From assembly GCA_016647705.1 (NCBI GenBank), contig CM028335.1, forward strand, positions 34,796,212 to 34,860,211: a stretch of DNA of 64,000 nt. Reading direction: 5' to 3'. This document shows positions 1 to 11,583 of the stretch, in pieces. The notes beneath the pieces were generated by a model that was not told the origin of the DNA, did not search any database, and saw only the letters and a list, made by a program, of their open reading frames with translations. Each line of letters opens with the position of its first letter. Positions within the stretch are counted from its first letter, which is position 1. The DNA is from Eucommia ulmoides (lineage: Eukaryota > Streptophyta > Magnoliopsida > Garryales > Eucommiaceae). The position numbers and the translations under genes are program-made.

Positions 1-396
1 AACATCCCTTGATCATGTCTTAAATTTCATGTATATTTTTGTACATAGTAGAATCATGTAGATATCATGCTTTAATTTCATGTACATAACCTAAATAACC
101 TATAAATACCTAAAAAAATGTTAAATTACATTATACAAACCAAACCATATTAATATTGTTCATGATCATGTCAAGAACATCCAATAACATGTTGAAAACA
201 TGTGAGGAACCAAATCATCTGAGAACATGTGAGAATCCAAACAAAATGTCTATCACACCATGAGTTGTGCATTGTCTCTATGATTCTCTCAAGAACGCCT
301 TAAAATGAACTCTTATAACTGTTAACCCAACCATATAAACTGTTAATAACTGATTTAATCTATGCTAAACGTCAAGATCACAACCTAGTAGGCTAG
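1..396 (+). repeat. LTR-like fragment resembling 2,270-2,600
   Basis: No gene is visible. The stretch around 255-300 (a run reading CACACCATGAGTTGT, then GATTCTC and CAAGAAC) recurs at about 2,537-2,582 on the same strand. The AT-rich sequence before it is also loosely similar to 2,270-2,500. I read it as the 3' part of another copy of the neighbouring LTR, cut by the window edge. The match is by eye only. Confidence 0.35.
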
Positions 397-1845
397 TGTA
401 GACACCGTATTTCGTCAAGATCAAGCATAAGTTCAGATAAACTTTAAACTCAGGTTTAAGGGGAATGAATTTCAACCTGAGATCACATGATACAATATAC
501 AAAAACAACTAAAAACATGACAAAAATACAAAAATGTTGAATTTGACAAAATACAGCTAAGTAAAAGTTTCGATTCAAAATTGAAATTTCCATGATTTAA
601 GGAGGTCTAAAATAACTTTACTAAGGTTTGATTTTCATAAAATAATCTTTAGTATATATGAATATTAGTCACTACCCTCAAATCATAGGACATTTCAAAC
701 AATTAACTTGGTTACCCCACCCCGACTTTGAAACATTTACTTTTCACCGAATCTTGTCAAATTTAACAACAAAAATAATTCTTTCTCTCATGCATATCAC
801 ATCACACACTACCAATAAAAAATTGAAGACACCTTAATTAAGGCTTGGAAAGGTCATGACAAAGCCCTAAATCACAAGGTGATTTAAGGTTTGGGGTTGA
901 CTTAGATTTTCACCAAATCCAAGTAGTCTTGACAAACCACCCTAGGCTAAAGCAATCAAGGGGCCTAGCCACCATTTAAGGCCCACAAACCAAGCATTAT
1001 AATAACCAAGGAGCCTTCCTAGAAGTTTTCTACCAAATGGCAAAGAAAGAGGACAAGACACTTAGGGCACAACCAACTATTATCGAAATCGAAACGATTC
1101 ACTTCGCCACCTAAGTAAGGCATTCAATGAGAATTGAATGTCCATCCCATCAAGAATTAAATGATTGAGATCACATGTCAAGACCACATTCAAGGTAGCA
1201 AAATATTTTAAGCAAAATATCTTAGAAACCAACCAAAAGCATTGAATCTTGACGACTTATTACCGAAACCAAATCGGATGAGTACCCTCCAAGCAATGCA
1301 TTTAATGCACATCCCATTAAAAATTAAATGCTTGGGATGACATGGCATGGATAGGTTCAAAGGATCTAGATATTTTCACAAAAATATCTAAGGGTAACTA
1401 GGCAACTTCGAAACCAACCGATGATTACAAGGAAAGTTCACCTGATTCCATCTGAAATGAACTGAATGTGTGGCCTCCAAGTCATGACTCAGCACTTTGC
1501 ATTAAATGCAAAGTAAAACCTAAGGACAAGATGCAATGTACCTTGGGAGAATTTGTGATGAACAAACTGAAATAGTGGATCTAATCGATATTTAGAGCTA
1601 AACCGAACCGGATCCATCCCACCAAGTCATAAATGCACCCATATGCAAGGAATCTCATTGGTTAAAAGGTTAGGATTGGAAATGACTGGTAATTATTGCC
1701 AAATCTTTGAGAATTTAGCCTTCTCCCCTTAATTCGTTCCAAGCCAAATCAAACCAAGACAAGATAGCAAGTCACCTAGGCCAAACACCCCCCAAAGAAG
1801 AGGTTTGATTGGCCTGTGTATTGCCCAATGCACAAGCCCCCAACC

Positions 1846-1853
1846 TATAAATA
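1846..1853 (+). promoter_or_regulatory. TATA box of the LTR
   Basis: TATAAATA followed by a short purine run and then pyrimidine-rich sequence, as expected at the U3/R boundary of a plant LTR. It lies about 1.45 kb from the LTR start. Confidence 0.5.
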
Positions 1854-2613
1854 GGGGTGCTAAGGTTCTTATTTTCTCAATACTTAAAGGCCTAACTTCT
1901 CTCTCTAAACTCGAGCACATCTCTCAGGTCCTGGGCCTCTCAAGAGGATTTCTCAAAAAATATGTCATTATTCTATCGAAATCCATCCATAGAAGGAATT
2001 CTTGAAGTTCTTAGAACAAGAACTTCAAGGATCGATGATCACCGATCAACACTGAGCCAACGTGGAAAGAAGGTAGGCTAATTAGGGATGATTACATCCC
2101 CTAAGTAGGTTGTTGTTCTTGGGTTCTTGGCTACAAACTCCAAGGACCGCGACCACTGATCAATTACCGACTAAACACCGATCAAGGAGAATGAGGTAAA
2201 CACTTAGGGAAGACCACATCCCCTAAGTGGGTATGTTTCTACCAAATCCCCTATGGTTCTTGGTTGATTTTGTGCATATTGTTTTGTATATATTAGGATC
2301 TTGTAAATAATATACTTACTTACACATAAACCCATAAAAATCAAACAAACCCTAAGAACCCTAACAAGCATTTTATTTTGTCAAGAACATCAAACAAACA
2401 CCTAATCTTAACCATAACAGCCAAATTAAGGTTAAATCATACAAAAATCATTCAAAACATGCCAAGACATTCAAAAACAACAACTCATCCAACCACGAGG
2501 TAGAAACGCGTGCGTATTCGAGCCAAAATAACTATTCACACCATGAGTTGTACATAGTTTATACGATTCTCCCCAAGAACATCATATTTCTTTTCCTTTG
2601 TTTAGCTAAATAA

Positions 2614-2623
2614 ACACACACAG

Positions 2624-2652
<29 letters not shown>
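2614..2652. repeat. (CA)n microsatellite
   Basis: An almost pure CA dinucleotide run with one interruption (CAGACA) near its start. Confidence 0.9.
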
Positions 2653-2657
<5 letters not shown>

Positions 2658-2989
2658 TTATATACTACACCGACAGACCCTCGTGGTTAAGAACTCGGGA
2701 TAAAAGGAGGGCCTTCATTCCTTCGGGGATATGTGTGATTCTTCTTTAGAAACCTTCTCATTTTTCTTAGTTACGAGTAGGACTGGTATAGATATATGGT
2801 ATTTCCTTTCTCTTTTTAACTCATAAATCACACACAAGCACTAAATTAACCAAAGCAAAATAGTTCATTTGAGGTTCTTGACCAAATCAAAGGTTCGTTT
2901 CAAGGTTGTGATACAGGTTTATTCAATCAAAACTAACTGATAATCAACCAAAATTAACTAAACTAACTCATATTTAACCAAAACCAATC

Positions 2990-3901
2990 CAGTTTTTCAA
3001 ACATAACCGGACTGAACTATATTCGACCTGATCTTTGGTAACCGCCTGAAGTACATAAGAAACCTAATCTCAAGACTAAACTACGTTCGACCTGATCTTT
3101 GGTAACCACCCAAAGTACATGGGTAACCTATAATGGTTCAGTCACACCTCTAATAATAAACCATACCTTACCTTAACCAAAACGAATTACGTAAAGATCT
3201 GATTCTCATTCGAGATATGTAGGGAACCCACGGGTTCAGTCACATATTCAAACAATTTAGTCTTAGTTTTCATTTCATTTATTTTTGCTTGCATATTTAC
3301 ACATATGTCTTTATGTAAACTATTATTGGGTGTCGCTGACTAGAAGTAGCTATAGTATTTACCTGTTTTTCATTAAATCAGGTCAAAATACATAAAAAGA
3401 ACAAAAACATTAAAAAATGGGAATTATTTTTGTTTAAGAAATCAAAGAAAACTGCTTGGATAGTGTTTAACAATGAATATCTATTTAGACTGAGGTACCA
3501 TCTTCGGACAAGTGTCGTGAGGTGTCTAACAACTTCCCCGAGCATAACCAACTCCCGACCTTAAAGAATATCTCTCGTACATACACCTATGTAAGTCAAA
3601 ACATGGGTTATTTCAAAGGGAAAAATGAATTTCCAAAATCCTAGTGACCTAGCACAATATTTAACCCCATGCTAGGAGGCAACTCCGTTTTTAACAAAAC
3701 TCTCGGCCCAAGAAGTTTTTCAAAACTGATGCCTAGAAAATCCCTTGAAAATCCATTTTCAAAATGAATGGATTTGGATGATTTAGAGAGGAATGAATTA
3801 AACTAGTTTTCATCCTATTTTCGATTCTTTACTTATTCCGCTCTCGAAATTCGGGGTTCGTCAGTTATTGGACTGGCACACACACACATATATATATATA
3901 C

Positions 3902-3991
<90 letters not shown>

Positions 3992-4580
3992 GTGTGATTC
4001 TTCAGGGATATGTGTGATTCTTCTTCAGAAGCCTTCCCAATTTTCTTAGTTCTGAGTAAGACTGGCATAAATATATGTTATTTTCTTTCCTTTTTAACTA
4101 AACAACTTAAAAACAAACACTAACTTGTCTAAACTAATGAGTTCGATTAAGGTGTTCCTGACAAAAACAAACACTAACTTGTCTAAACTAGTTTAAAACC
4201 TTATATAAAGAAACTACGTTAGACCTGAACTTTGGTTACTCACCAAAGTACGTAGGCAACCCCATACGGGTTCGGTCACCTTTAATAAATAAAACATATC
4301 CTTTAAACCTTAAAGAAAAGAACTACGTCAGACCTGATCTTTGGTTATTCACCAAAGTATGTAGGAAACCTCATACGAGTTCGGTCACCTTAAATAAATA
4401 AAACTATAAAATTACATGATGAACTGATCTTTGGTTACTGGCGAAAGTACGGTCCCTTACAAATACAAAAAAAAATGCATTTAATTTAATATAGCTTGCA
4501 TGTTAGAACTACATCTCAACCTGATTCCCCATGTTTACTGGGATATGTAGTCAACCTTTATAAGGTTCGGTCACTTAAAA
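2990..4580 (+). repeat. Dispersed tandem units in LTR 3' part (clusters 2,990-3,255 and 4,205-4,580)
   Basis: A unit with the pattern 'CTACGT..GACCTGATCTTTGGT' then 'CCAAAGTACGTAGG.AACC', ending '..GGTTCGGTCACC', recurs about seven times in two clusters. Starts are near 3,005, 3,080, 3,185, 4,211, 4,320, 4,420 and 4,507. Spacing within clusters is roughly 75-110 bp. A related unit in reverse orientation is at about 17,260-17,310, just inside the other Tat-type element, so it belongs to this retroelement group. Confidence 0.6.
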
Positions 4581-5080
4581 AATACAAAAATGTTTTCATT
4601 TTCATTTATAGTTACATAATAGATAGTAAGCCTTTACTGATTTAACCATGTCAAAATGCATAAAAAATGGAAAAACTTTTAAAAAATGAATTGTTTGTTA
4701 ATGAAATCAAAGAAAATTACTTGGAGTTTGTTTAATAGTGAATATTCATTTTGACTAAGGTACTGTTTACGGACGGGTGTCTTAGAGTGCTTAAAACATT
4801 TCTTGCGCATAATCAACCCCCGAACTTTAAGAAATATCTGGTACAAAGGCCTTTATGAAGTCAAAACACGGGTTATTTCAAAGTAAAAAATTAATTTCCC
4901 AAACTCCCAGTGACCTAGCATACTATTTAACCCCATGCTAGGTGGAAACTCCTTTTAAAATATAAAATCTCGGCCCAAGAAGTTTTTCAAAACCGATGCC
5001 TAGAAAAGCTCTTGAAAAACCATTTCAAAATGAATAGATTTAGACAACTTAGAGAGGAAGGAATTAAACTTGTTTCTTCT
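3480..5080 (+). repeat. Direct duplication: 3,480-3,815 copied at 4,740-5,080
   Basis: The two segments share long matching blocks in the same order, including 'GACCTAGCA', 'ATTTAACCCCATGCTAGG', 'CTCGGCCCAAGAAGTTTTTC' and 'GATGCCTAGAAAA'. By eye they are clearly homologous with scattered substitutions. With the repeat clusters in front of each copy this looks like a partial LTR duplication, not two independent genes. Confidence 0.75.
3876..3989. repeat. Compound (CA)n/(TA)n microsatellite
   Basis: Alternating CA and TA runs over about 114 bp: a short CA block, TA blocks, a long CA block, then a long TA block. A 67-residue reading frame across it on the - strand is only repeat translation. 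Confidence 0.97.
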
Positions 5081-5124
5081 TCTTCCCAATTTCTATTTTT
5101 TCCGGTATAAAAATCCAGCGTGCA

Positions 5125-5400
5125 TCACCTTGTACTTACACCCCTTTCAAAATTATCAATAATCTTATTTACCGAATATCCTGGAATAGTCCTTATAGCT
5201 CGTAGAGTATCCCCTCATTTGGTGGCAACTTTTCTTGAGGATATAATGATTCTTTTCTAGGCTTAGTCTCATGATTCTTTTGTTTTTTTATTATACTTGT
5301 ATCATCATGATCTAAATCCTTTCTTGACACAAATAGATTAAGGCAGCTTCTCGGCATCAGTATCAATATCATGCCCCTACATGAAAATTTGATTATCCTA
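5125..5400 (-). pseudogene. Copia pol fragment (integrase-RT linker)
   Basis: The + strand text at 5,127-5,250 closely parallels 24,597-24,700, which lies in the copia pol described below. Shared blocks include 'TGTACTTACACC', 'CTTTCAAAATTA.CAATAAT' and 'ATT..ACCGA.T.TCC.GG'. On the - strand the piece keeps residues like the motif LFVSRK..DHDD, matching PFVSRK..DDDD of the larger copy. It is an isolated scrap of about 275 bp with no adjoining pol. Confidence 0.6.
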
Positions 5401-5537
5401 AGAAGCACTTCAATATTTTTAGATGTTATTATTGTTGGAAATATGATCACCTTAAGAAGTTATGTTATTAACTGCATATTTACCAAATTGGATCTAAAAA
5501 TAATTAGATAGCTCGAAAAGAAAATTTTCATACAAGT

Positions 5538-5890
5538 ATGAATGCAAGATTTGCTAGGCTAAGAAAAATAAATGGAAACAATATGCAAAGAAAATATGTA
5601 AGATTTTTTGGGCCAACGAGGATGAATGGAAATGATATACAAAGGCGAAAAGAGATTGATTTCAGAAATCCACAATTTTAATTTGTCGAACAAAACAATG
5701 ATTATTACCAAAAAAGATTACATTCTCAAAATCAGAAGAAATCAGTGTATAAAGTCGTTGTGGATCATCACAAGACTTGTCAATCACAAGTATCCCAAAA
5801 GAGAAAAGAGCTTGTTATTGAAGTTGAACCAGAAATGTCATTGCAAAAGGAAGACATTATGAAGGTAAAACAACATGTTTCATCTTAATA
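5538..5890 (+). pseudogene. Unrecognised degenerate reading frame
   Basis: From an ATG at 5,538 one frame runs about 117 codons with a single internal TAA (near 5,680) before a stop near 5,890. The product is basic and Lys/Gln rich. The second half has a more protein-like composition (for example the short run KVVVDHHKTCQ) and an acidic stretch near the end. I do not recognise a family. It could be a retroelement gag spacer or chance. The neighbouring copia scrap is in the opposite orientation. Confidence 0.25.
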
Positions 5891-6229
5891 TGTCAAAACA
5901 CTCAAATCAGTTGCTACAAAAGAAATCGAGACTTGTATTTATCATGAAATTAAGGTACATACATCTGTGGCTCCCAAGGATGAAAAATGTATGTCAAACT
6001 TTCTTAAGTTTAAATATATATTTGTTTTAGGGAGAAAAATGCATTGCATTATTTTACTAATTAAATTTCATTTTCAAACTAAATTTTTTATTTAGTAGTT
6101 TATGTGTTTTAATTTGATATTTTAATGAGATTTCAAATTAAAATAATTTTGTGGATCACTTGAGAAATTGATGAGGCTAAAATAACAAAGAAATCAAAAT
6201 TAAGCCTTTCTAGTCAACTGATGAGATGA

Positions 6230-6470
6230 TCGTCGATTGAATTTTTGCGCGTGAGAATCAATAGTGGTTAAATGGATTAGGACTTGTCGACCACCCTATA
6301 CATAGGTCGATCGACTACCGACAGATTAAGTTAGTGAATCTAGGGCATTTTTTTTTATTATATCGGTTAATTTCATCTTCTCTCCTAGATTCATTCTCCT
6401 AGAACACTTCATCTTCATTAATTCAAGCTTGAGATTTTCTCCATATAAAAGCTATATCTAATTGATTTGA
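6230..6470 (+). other. Possible leader of the env-like ORF, with GTCGAC-type motifs
   Basis: This stretch has several GTCGA motifs (6,231, 6,286, 6,306-6,312) like those arrayed in the copia LTRs of this window, and a TATA-like CCATATAAAAG near 6,441. It precedes the broken env-like ORF by about 220 bp. No clear LTR border was found, so its origin is open. The preceding 5,890-6,230 is AT-rich with nothing recognisable. Confidence 0.25.
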
Positions 6471-6687
6471 AGGGAGTGAGTGAGTTTTCAAGACATTTTC
6501 ATATATTCTTTGGGTTTTCGTGGTTCAAATGAGATCTAATCTTTTTTCCTTGTGTTCATCTTGTTTTTCTTGCATAAAAGTTACCAGATTTCTTATTATT
6601 CTCAATTTCCTCTCTTAGGTTTGTCAAATGTACATTTGTACCTTTGTTCCATCTTTAGAAATTCTTCTTTTTCTTGATTACTCGAAA

Positions 6688-7940
6688 ATGGGTCAAAACG
6701 AATTGCTAGGAATAGTAAAACTAAGAAAATAAAAAATCTGGATTATGAGGATTAAATGTTTTTTTGAATAAAGATAATAGAAAAAGTTCAATGAAGATAT
6801 TAACAAATAGAAGGTTGTGTGTGGTAGGCTGGTGGACTTTAATTACTTGAGAAATAATGGTATTGATTTTGTGGAGAAGTTTTATGTCTTGGGATGGACT
6901 GGATTCTTGTCTAAGAGCAATACTTGGTTCCTTCATTGGGTAAAAAGGTTTTATAGCAATTTATCCATTGACTCTATTCGTATGTTAGCAAGGTTGATAT
7001 TGAAATGTCCTTAGACTTGTTTGCCAACACTCTTTATTTTCCAAGAGGTACTATTTTTTCCAAAAATAATTCTTATTGGATCTTTCAAAATTTTAATGTC
7101 AATCAAGCACATAGAGATCTAAACATTGTCCCTACCAAGACTAGCACACTGAGTTTAGAAAATACAATATTTTATTTTATAATCATGTATTCCATTGCTC
7201 CTTGTGGAGGAAATCGTGCATCAGTCATAGATTTAGACACTTATATCCTTTATTCTATTGCTAAAGGGAAGAAAATTGATCTTCCTTTTCTTATGTTTGA
7301 GCATATGAAATACCAATTAGAAGGGGCATCACGTGTTATACCTTATGGAGATGACATTCAACGAATCTTTTAAAGTTTTAATGTTCCCATGGATGACAAG
7401 TGTGCCTCATGTGCTATGTCATGTTCTTTATATCTAAATGTGAATAGCATAATCTTGATGGGTTATGAACATATGGGAAATAAATGAATTAAAAAAAATG
7501 AGGAGAAGATGAATAAGATGAAGTTGAGAGAGAAGATGAGAGAGGAAGTGTTGATGGAGTATACCAAAGGATGGATCATTTTCAAGATAATTTTGACATC
7601 TTTCAGCAAAATACTGAGGTGGTTAACTAGCGACTGCGTGGAATTAACGAAAGACTTGATGGAATTTCTACTCAAGTAGGAAGAATAACGACCTTAATGG
7701 ATCAACAAATGGGGAGGATGACAAATTCAATTGAGCAACTTCATGCAATGATGTGAAATTTTCAACCCCACAACACTTATATGTCTTCTGGAACCATCGG
7801 ATTTTTTAGCTCTTATTATCAATCGATGCCTCATAGAACGACTGGTCCATAAAGTTCTTACTATCAACCTCTATCTCCTGGTCATACTAGTTCTCTCGAT
7901 CCTTATTATCCATTCTCAAACCCTGTTCCATATTCATGAA
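6688..7940 (+). pseudogene. Broken env-like 'putative plant transposon protein'
   Basis: Fragments in different frames line up with the plant protein family often found in the env-like position of Athila-type elements. An N-terminal piece at 6,790-7,012 includes VKRFYSNL, the counterpart of the family's REFY.N motif. A middle piece at 7,005-7,373 includes LPFLMFEHMK and ends PYGDDIQRIF. A coiled-coil-like tail at about 7,575-7,750 (for example RLDGISTQVGRITTLM) is followed by a Ser/Tyr/Pro-rich end to about 7,938. At least five stops and frame changes separate the pieces. The order of domains matches the env-like ORF at 52,516-53,640. Known for the family: the biochemical role is not established. 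Confidence 0.55.
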
Positions 7941-8372
7941 TACTCTATTGGTGTATAATATTTGAAGACAAGTTTCATACTATTATGGTCTGTAATAGTA
8001 GCTAGGTATTTGGATGATTTTCTATTTTTGATATTATCATGTAAATGGCTTGTTTTACCTAGTTAATTTTTAATCTCATCAATTTCCTCATGTTGAACCA
8101 TATAAAATATTTTGAATTTAATTGTATTTTATTATTATTAATTTTAAGATTGAAAAATGATTATTAATATTTGTTATCACATTTTAAATTTTCTTCACAA
8201 AGTTAAATTTTAAAACTGTGAAATTCTTAAATTTATTTTAAAGAATTTTTTTATTTAGGATTATGATGATGCTTAGAAGTAGATCACCTGACACATCAAC
8301 TTCTGAAATCGTGGAGGTGATTGACGGAGATGGTTATCTCACTTTCTCTCGATTTGGTTCCTACAAAATAAT
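7941..8372. other. AT-rich gap, no recognisable gene
   Basis: Very AT-rich sequence with no reading frame or repeat that I can place. The last part (about 8,270-8,372) may belong to the viral leader copy that follows, because a TGACG motif lies at 8,322. Confidence 0.3.
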
Positions 8373-8500
8373 GCATCGCGGGTGGGCCTACCGGTGTTGC
8401 ACCTCCGATTTGAGAATTAGTACAGATTTTTGAGAGAAATGTAATGTAGTATGGTAGAGAGCATACGATATTGCGCATGGTTTTATATAAAAGAACATAC
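8373..8500 (-). repeat. Inverted copy of the caulimovirid leader
   Basis: Read on the - strand this segment matches 13,372-13,486. Shared blocks include ACACCGGTAGGCCCACC, TACATTACATTTCTCTC and AAAACCATGCGCAAT. The second copy lies directly downstream of a 35S-like promoter TATA box, so this one is best read as an inverted piece of the viral RNA leader placed beside the viral ORFs during or after integration. Confidence 0.7.
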
Positions 8501-8639
8501 TTGCGGGTGGTTCAATTTCTAGAACTATACCTGATAGTTCAAGCTCCAATAATATTTAAACTGATATGTCTTTGGAGATTCAAGCTCTAATAATCTTCGA
8601 TAAGCTAATATCTTTGGAATTAAAAACTATAAAAAAAAT

Positions 8640-9430
8640 CTAGCTAATTTATCCTTGGAAGAACATAATGCTTATCGAAGAAAACTCACGAATAAAATAA
8701 AAATGGAAATCGAGTTAGTAGAAGCTATTAGTAAAAAATAATTACCCGATTTAAATAATATGGATAATGAATTTGAACAAGTAACTAATAGTCTTGAATT
8801 TGATAAAATGCCAAATAGTATTGGATTACCTAAGTTTCGTGGTGTATATCTACTCTCAACATCTATCTTGGGATATCATTCTATAAATTGGTTGTGCGTA
8901 CATGAAACTGAAACTTGTGAGATAATCTCCTTAGTAAATTATGCTTTAAGTAAATCTAATATTTTGAAATAGATAAAAGAACTGATAAAATGGATGGTGT
9001 TAATAGACTTAAATGATCAATATGCTAAGGAAGCTAAAAAAGAATCTGTAGAAAATAAAAGTGATTTTTCAGAAAATATATTTGATTATTACAATTCTTT
9101 ATACTACTATTTTGATGGATCAATATGACTGAAAAAATTAACAAAGATACTGTGTTACCGAAAGGTTTAGCCATTATTGCTGCTAATCAAGAAAAAATAA
9201 TTTAAGCCATAAAAAATAGTGAACAAAATATTATTTAGAAAATAGATAATAAGTCTTCAATTATTCAAGGAATCCGAGAAATGCCTCCTTATGGTAGAAG
9301 CCTAAGAATGTTAAATATTGATGGTGATGAAATAGCCTCGATAGACCCTGATGATTCCATTGAGATTCTTGAAGAACTTAATGTGCTAATTAATACTGAA
9401 ACTAGTGGTATTAGATAACCACTTGATATA
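8640..9430 (+). pseudogene. Upstream part of caulimovirid ORF (degenerate)
   Basis: Short reading frames cover most of this stretch, for example 8,760-8,972. Further on, in shifted frames, there is a coiled-coil-like piece (about 9,165-9,300; IIAANQEKII and a following Asn/Ile-rich run) and an acidic piece ending near 9,415. Several stops break it. The composition (Lys, Asn, Glu rich) and the position just upstream of the coat-like domain suggest the N-terminal part of a viral polyprotein. I cannot assign a domain. Confidence 0.4.
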
Positions 9431-9439
9431 CAAGCTGGA

Positions 9440-10755
9440 ACTAGTATCAAATTGACCAACCCTCTACTAGTGCTAATACTTCACCACCACAGCCACCCAG
9501 AACACAACCTAGTGAAAGAGTGACCCCAAAGGAATTTTTAAGAAATCCTGCTAATTTTACCACACTATCTGTTTTTGAAACGTTTCCTTAAAAAACAAAC
9601 AGAGAAACTACTTTTAAAGATTCCAGGCCTGGAATAGAATATGCTAAAAGAGAACAATTAAGGCGAAGATTTGCATAACCTAGAACTAAAAATGTTTCTG
9701 AATCAGGAATATATTTAAATATTGATAATTAAATGGGGAATAAACACATGCTTGAGAAGGTAATTGAAAAATGGGTAAAATCTTTATACTCTGTACCTTT
9801 GTTTAAAAATGTTGTAAGAAGTGATGAGATAACTGCTGATGCCTTTTCAAAATGGATACCTAGGACTTTCAAAGGAAACGTTAGTAACTGGTGGTCAGGA
9901 TTAGCTTTATCAGTTAAGAATAGAATTAGAACTGGAATATTCTCTCAAAACCCAAATATTACACTTGTTGAAGGAGACTCTGAGAAAATTATTGGGAGAT
10001 TTGCTTACTCGATTAGAAAGGAATTTCTAAGGCAATTCTGGATAGAAAATTCTAATGAAACACAAAAGAGAATTCGAATGAATGCTATTAATCACCTGAT
10101 GAATATAAGAATTTGTAATATGTGTTATTTTGAAGAATACACTAATGAATTTACGAAACATTTTTACAAAGCTGATTTTAATGATTTTGAAAAACAAGTC
10201 TATTTAGACATGTATTTTGAAAGACTACCCTTTCCATACTCTAGAGAACTAATGATCGGATATAAATCTTTACCAAATTGGCAATTTGTTGATTCTATGG
10301 GAACTAGAACTTACTATGCTACAAAATAGATTGGAATTTGGTATGCTATTGCTAAAAATGCTGAGTTATACAGGAAAGATAATCAGTTAGTACTATGTTG
10401 TGATAACCAAAATGAAGCCCCAAAATATTTTGGATGCGCTAATATTTATTCTCAGCCAAGGCATACTAAAAAAAGTAAATATAAATTAAAGAAATCCTTT
10501 AAAAGAAATTTTAGGCCAAGAAAGCCATTTAAGTCGATTTTTTTTTTTTCAGAAAAAAGAAATTTACTAAAAATCCTCAAAGGGCAAGAACGACTCAAGA
10601 AAAACCTGCTAAGACTTGCAAATGTTGGGTTTGTAATGAAATAGGACATTATGCTAATGAGTGTTTTAATGTTAAGAATACAAATAGAGCTAAGGTTAAA
10701 ATGTATCTTGAATAAAATGAGTTTGATATAAGTGAAACTGAAGCATCTCTAATAT
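9440..10755 (+). pseudogene. Endogenous caulimovirid coat protein-like region
   Basis: The longest open part (9,733-10,329, 198 aa) has the coat/gag-like composition of Caulimoviridae. Upstream, in a frame broken by stops, come a Pro-rich stretch and a piece containing VTPKEFLRNP. After 10,330 a Lys/Arg-rich run (about 10,465-10,540) is followed by a CCHC zinc knuckle of form CWVCNEIGHYANEC at 10,623-10,664, and then by an acidic tail in another frame to about 10,840. Coat proteins of this family end with exactly this basic run, CX2CX4HX4C knuckle and acidic tail. A poly-T tract at 10,540 accompanies a frame change. The region is dead, and no flanking reverse transcriptase is seen here. Confidence 0.7.
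10623..10664 (+). other. CCHC zinc knuckle of coat-like protein
   Basis: Codons spell Cys-X2-Cys-X4-His-X4-Cys with all four metal ligands intact. In caulimovirid coat proteins this knuckle binds nucleic acid. It lies in the frame of the downstream movement-protein ORF, not in the frame of the 198-aa ORF upstream, so one frameshift separates them. Confidence 0.85.
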
Positions 10756-10760
10756 AGATT

Positions 10761-11582
10761 TTGAAGAGGAATTTTATTATCTTGAATAGACGAGCGATGA
10801 ATCCAAAAATGAGTGCGAGTACGAGTTTTGACTACTTTATTGAATCTATTGAAGATAAAGGTGATTATAGAGCCGATGCTCTAATTGATCAAAAAATGCT
10901 TAAAAAGATTTCAAAGGCAGGATTTTCTTTTAAACATAATGAACTCTTTCGAACAAATTTTGTTGAAAAATTTAATAGGAAAAATATTTACCATTATGGA
11001 ACCTGTCAATTCGAAGTTGCTCTTAACACCGAAGACTCTAGAGGAAAAATAAATATCCCTTTAATAAATCGTGCTACGATAGATAAACAATTGGAAAAAA
11101 TAGGAAAAAATAAAGATAACATTGGTTACATACACATTGGGGGAATACAAATTGTTTTTAAAGCCCTGTTTAGAAAAGGAATTAGTTTTCCAATAAAAGT
11201 TGTTGTCCTTGATAATAGAATAAAAAATAGATCTGATGTTTTACTAGGTGTTGTTCATGGAAATTTAAACCAAGGAATTTTAGGAATAAAAGTTTTTCCT
11301 AAATATGCTATTAGTCTAAAAGAACCACGCATAAATGAAGTCTTTAGTCTCGCTCATGAATGTGTTAAAAAAGATTTGATGGAAGATGGAAGATTTCCTT
11401 ATACTATAACATATCACGTTGGATACTTTTTAAGAAATCGCCATCATAGTGATAAGTTTATAAATCATGAATTTATAGAAATTGACAAGATCTTCGAACT
11501 GATTGCTAATATTTACAAACCAGAAATTGTTGATGAAGCGGATCTATCTGTTGAGTGGAAGCTAGGTACTAATAAAAACTAG
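10761..11582 (+). pseudogene. Caulimovirid movement protein (30K superfamily) relic
   Basis: A 273-aa open frame. The first 25 or so residues are a frame-shifted reading of the acidic coat tail, so real homology starts near 10,836. The core motif at about residues 117-185 (IGYIHIGGIQIVFKALFR, then IKVVVLDNRI and LLGVVHGNL) has the shape of the caulimovirid movement protein. So does the later YTITYHVGYFL. These proteins enlarge plasmodesmata for cell-to-cell spread. Placing the movement protein after the coat protein differs from badnavirus- and petuvirus-type order and recalls the coat-then-movement polyprotein I associate with cavemovirus-like viruses. The ORF is open, but its surroundings are frame-broken. 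Confidence 0.75.
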
Positions 11583-11583
11583 A

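Larger units (their letters stand above)
397..3330 (+). mobile_element. Probable Tat-type Ty3/gypsy LTR, + orientation
   Basis: The segment opens with TGTAGACACCG, a start typical of Tat-group gypsy LTRs. It contains a TATA box (TATAAATA at 1,846) about 1.4 kb in, and ends near a degenerate sequence at about 3,326 that resembles the LTR/PBS border of such elements. Two internal segments (about 1,080-1,200 and 1,250-1,340) are imperfect repeats built around a 'CATCCCAT..A.AATTAAATG' pattern. No gag or pol follows on the + strand, so this is a solo LTR or a remnant. The right border is uncertain. Confidence 0.45.

Noticed and set aside
1729-2005. Short frames on both strands near the TATA box at 1,846
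   Set aside because: Both lie over the LTR promoter and leader, overlap each other on opposite strands, and have no recognisable domain.
3865-4068. 67-codon - strand frame rich in Ile-Tyr and Val-Cys
   Set aside because: It is the translation of the CA/TA microsatellite at 3,876-3,989.
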